Shown here: in pieces, positions 5,951 to 6,106 of the stretch
How the letters are laid out: every line of letters begins with the position of its first letter
Numbering within the stretch: the first letter of the stretch is position 1
Assembly: GCA_030635025.1 (NCBI GenBank)
Contig: DAOVZQ010000168.1
Span: 1 to 6,106 of the forward strand
Direction: 5' to 3'
From: a bacterium
GTDB lineage: Bacteria > Krumholzibacteriota > Krumholzibacteriia > LZORAL124-64-63
DNA: 6,106 nucleotides
Position numbers and translations under genes: made by a program
The notes under the pieces: generated by a model
The model's database searches: none
The model's input: only the letters and a program-made list of their open reading frames with translations
What the model was told of the DNA's origin: nothing

Positions 5951-5971
5951 TGTCACACCCGGAGGTCTCCC

Positions 5972-6106
5972 ATGATCATCGGTATTCCCCGCGAGCAGGT
6001 TGACGACGAGAAACGCGTCGGCCTGTCGCCCGCGGCCGTGCACACCCTCGTGCAACTCGGTCACGACGTGCATGTAGAGCAGAGCGCCGGAGCCGGCAGC
6101 GGCTTC
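5972..6106 (+). CDS. Alanine dehydrogenase / PntA-family protein, N-terminal part (runs off right edge)
   Basis: The 45 visible residues begin MIIGIPREQVDDEKRVGLSP and continue with LVQLGHDVHVEQSAGAGSGF. This is the N-terminal domain shared by alanine dehydrogenase and the alpha subunit of NAD(P) transhydrogenase. R15 aligns with the pyruvate-binding Arg of alanine dehydrogenases, but PntA also has an Arg there. The GH before the DV strand and the GAGSGF ending lean towards alanine dehydrogenase, which deaminates alanine to pyruvate with NAD. The nucleotide-binding domain that would settle this is beyond the edge. GGAGG (5961-5965) lies 6 bases before the ATG. An amino-acid dehydrogenase next to a 2-oxoacid oxidoreductase fits amino-acid catabolism, but this is inferred from position. 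Confidence 0.7.
   Translation, partial: MIIGIPREQVDDEKRVGLSPAAVHTLVQLGHDVHVEQSAGAGSGF

Overview
The window is a compact, GC-rich stretch of bacterial chromosome carrying acyl-CoA and 2-oxoacid metabolism. No mobile element, CRISPR array, tRNA or rRNA was seen. Ferredoxin-linked 2-oxoacid oxidation points to an anaerobe or a facultative organism. The taxon cannot be fixed from the sequence. A Bacteroidetes-like promoter motif (TAnnTTTG) in front of the ferredoxin gene is weakly compatible with an FCB-group lineage.

Left part (1-2038, minus strand): an acyl-CoA carboxylase operon read leftwards. It starts with the carboxyltransferase gene (PccB/MmdA type). The biotin carboxylase gene (accC type) follows 11 bases later and runs off the left edge. 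The carboxyltransferase gene is broken by one in-frame TAA at 829-827, exactly where the family has a conserved Tyr. The reading frame continues cleanly behind it to a normal C-terminus ending at 488. This looks like a recent point nonsense mutation or a sequencing error, and recoding is a remote possibility.

Middle (2039-3171): a 224-base divergent control region holds candidate promoters for both directions and a perfect dyad CCGTGA-N8-TCACGG. An intact enoyl-CoA hydratase gene (2263-3045) follows on the plus strand. It ends in a complex hairpin region with two mutually exclusive 9-bp stems.

Right part (3172-5900, plus strand): a tight three-gene operon for a 2-oxoacid:ferredoxin oxidoreductase of the VOR/KOR family. 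It encodes a 2x[4Fe-4S] ferredoxin-type subunit, the alpha subunit (VorB-like), and one polypeptide that fuses the TPP-binding beta subunit to the gamma subunit. After a perfect 10-bp GC hairpin comes the start of an alanine dehydrogenase / transhydrogenase-alpha family gene (5972 to the right edge).

Together the genes suggest a route from branched-chain or other 2-oxoacids (supplied by amino-acid deamination) to acyl-CoA with reduction of ferredoxin, then enoyl-CoA hydration, and carboxylation of a propionyl-CoA-like product. The pathway reading is inference from neighbourhood. The enzyme family calls rest on motifs seen in the translations.
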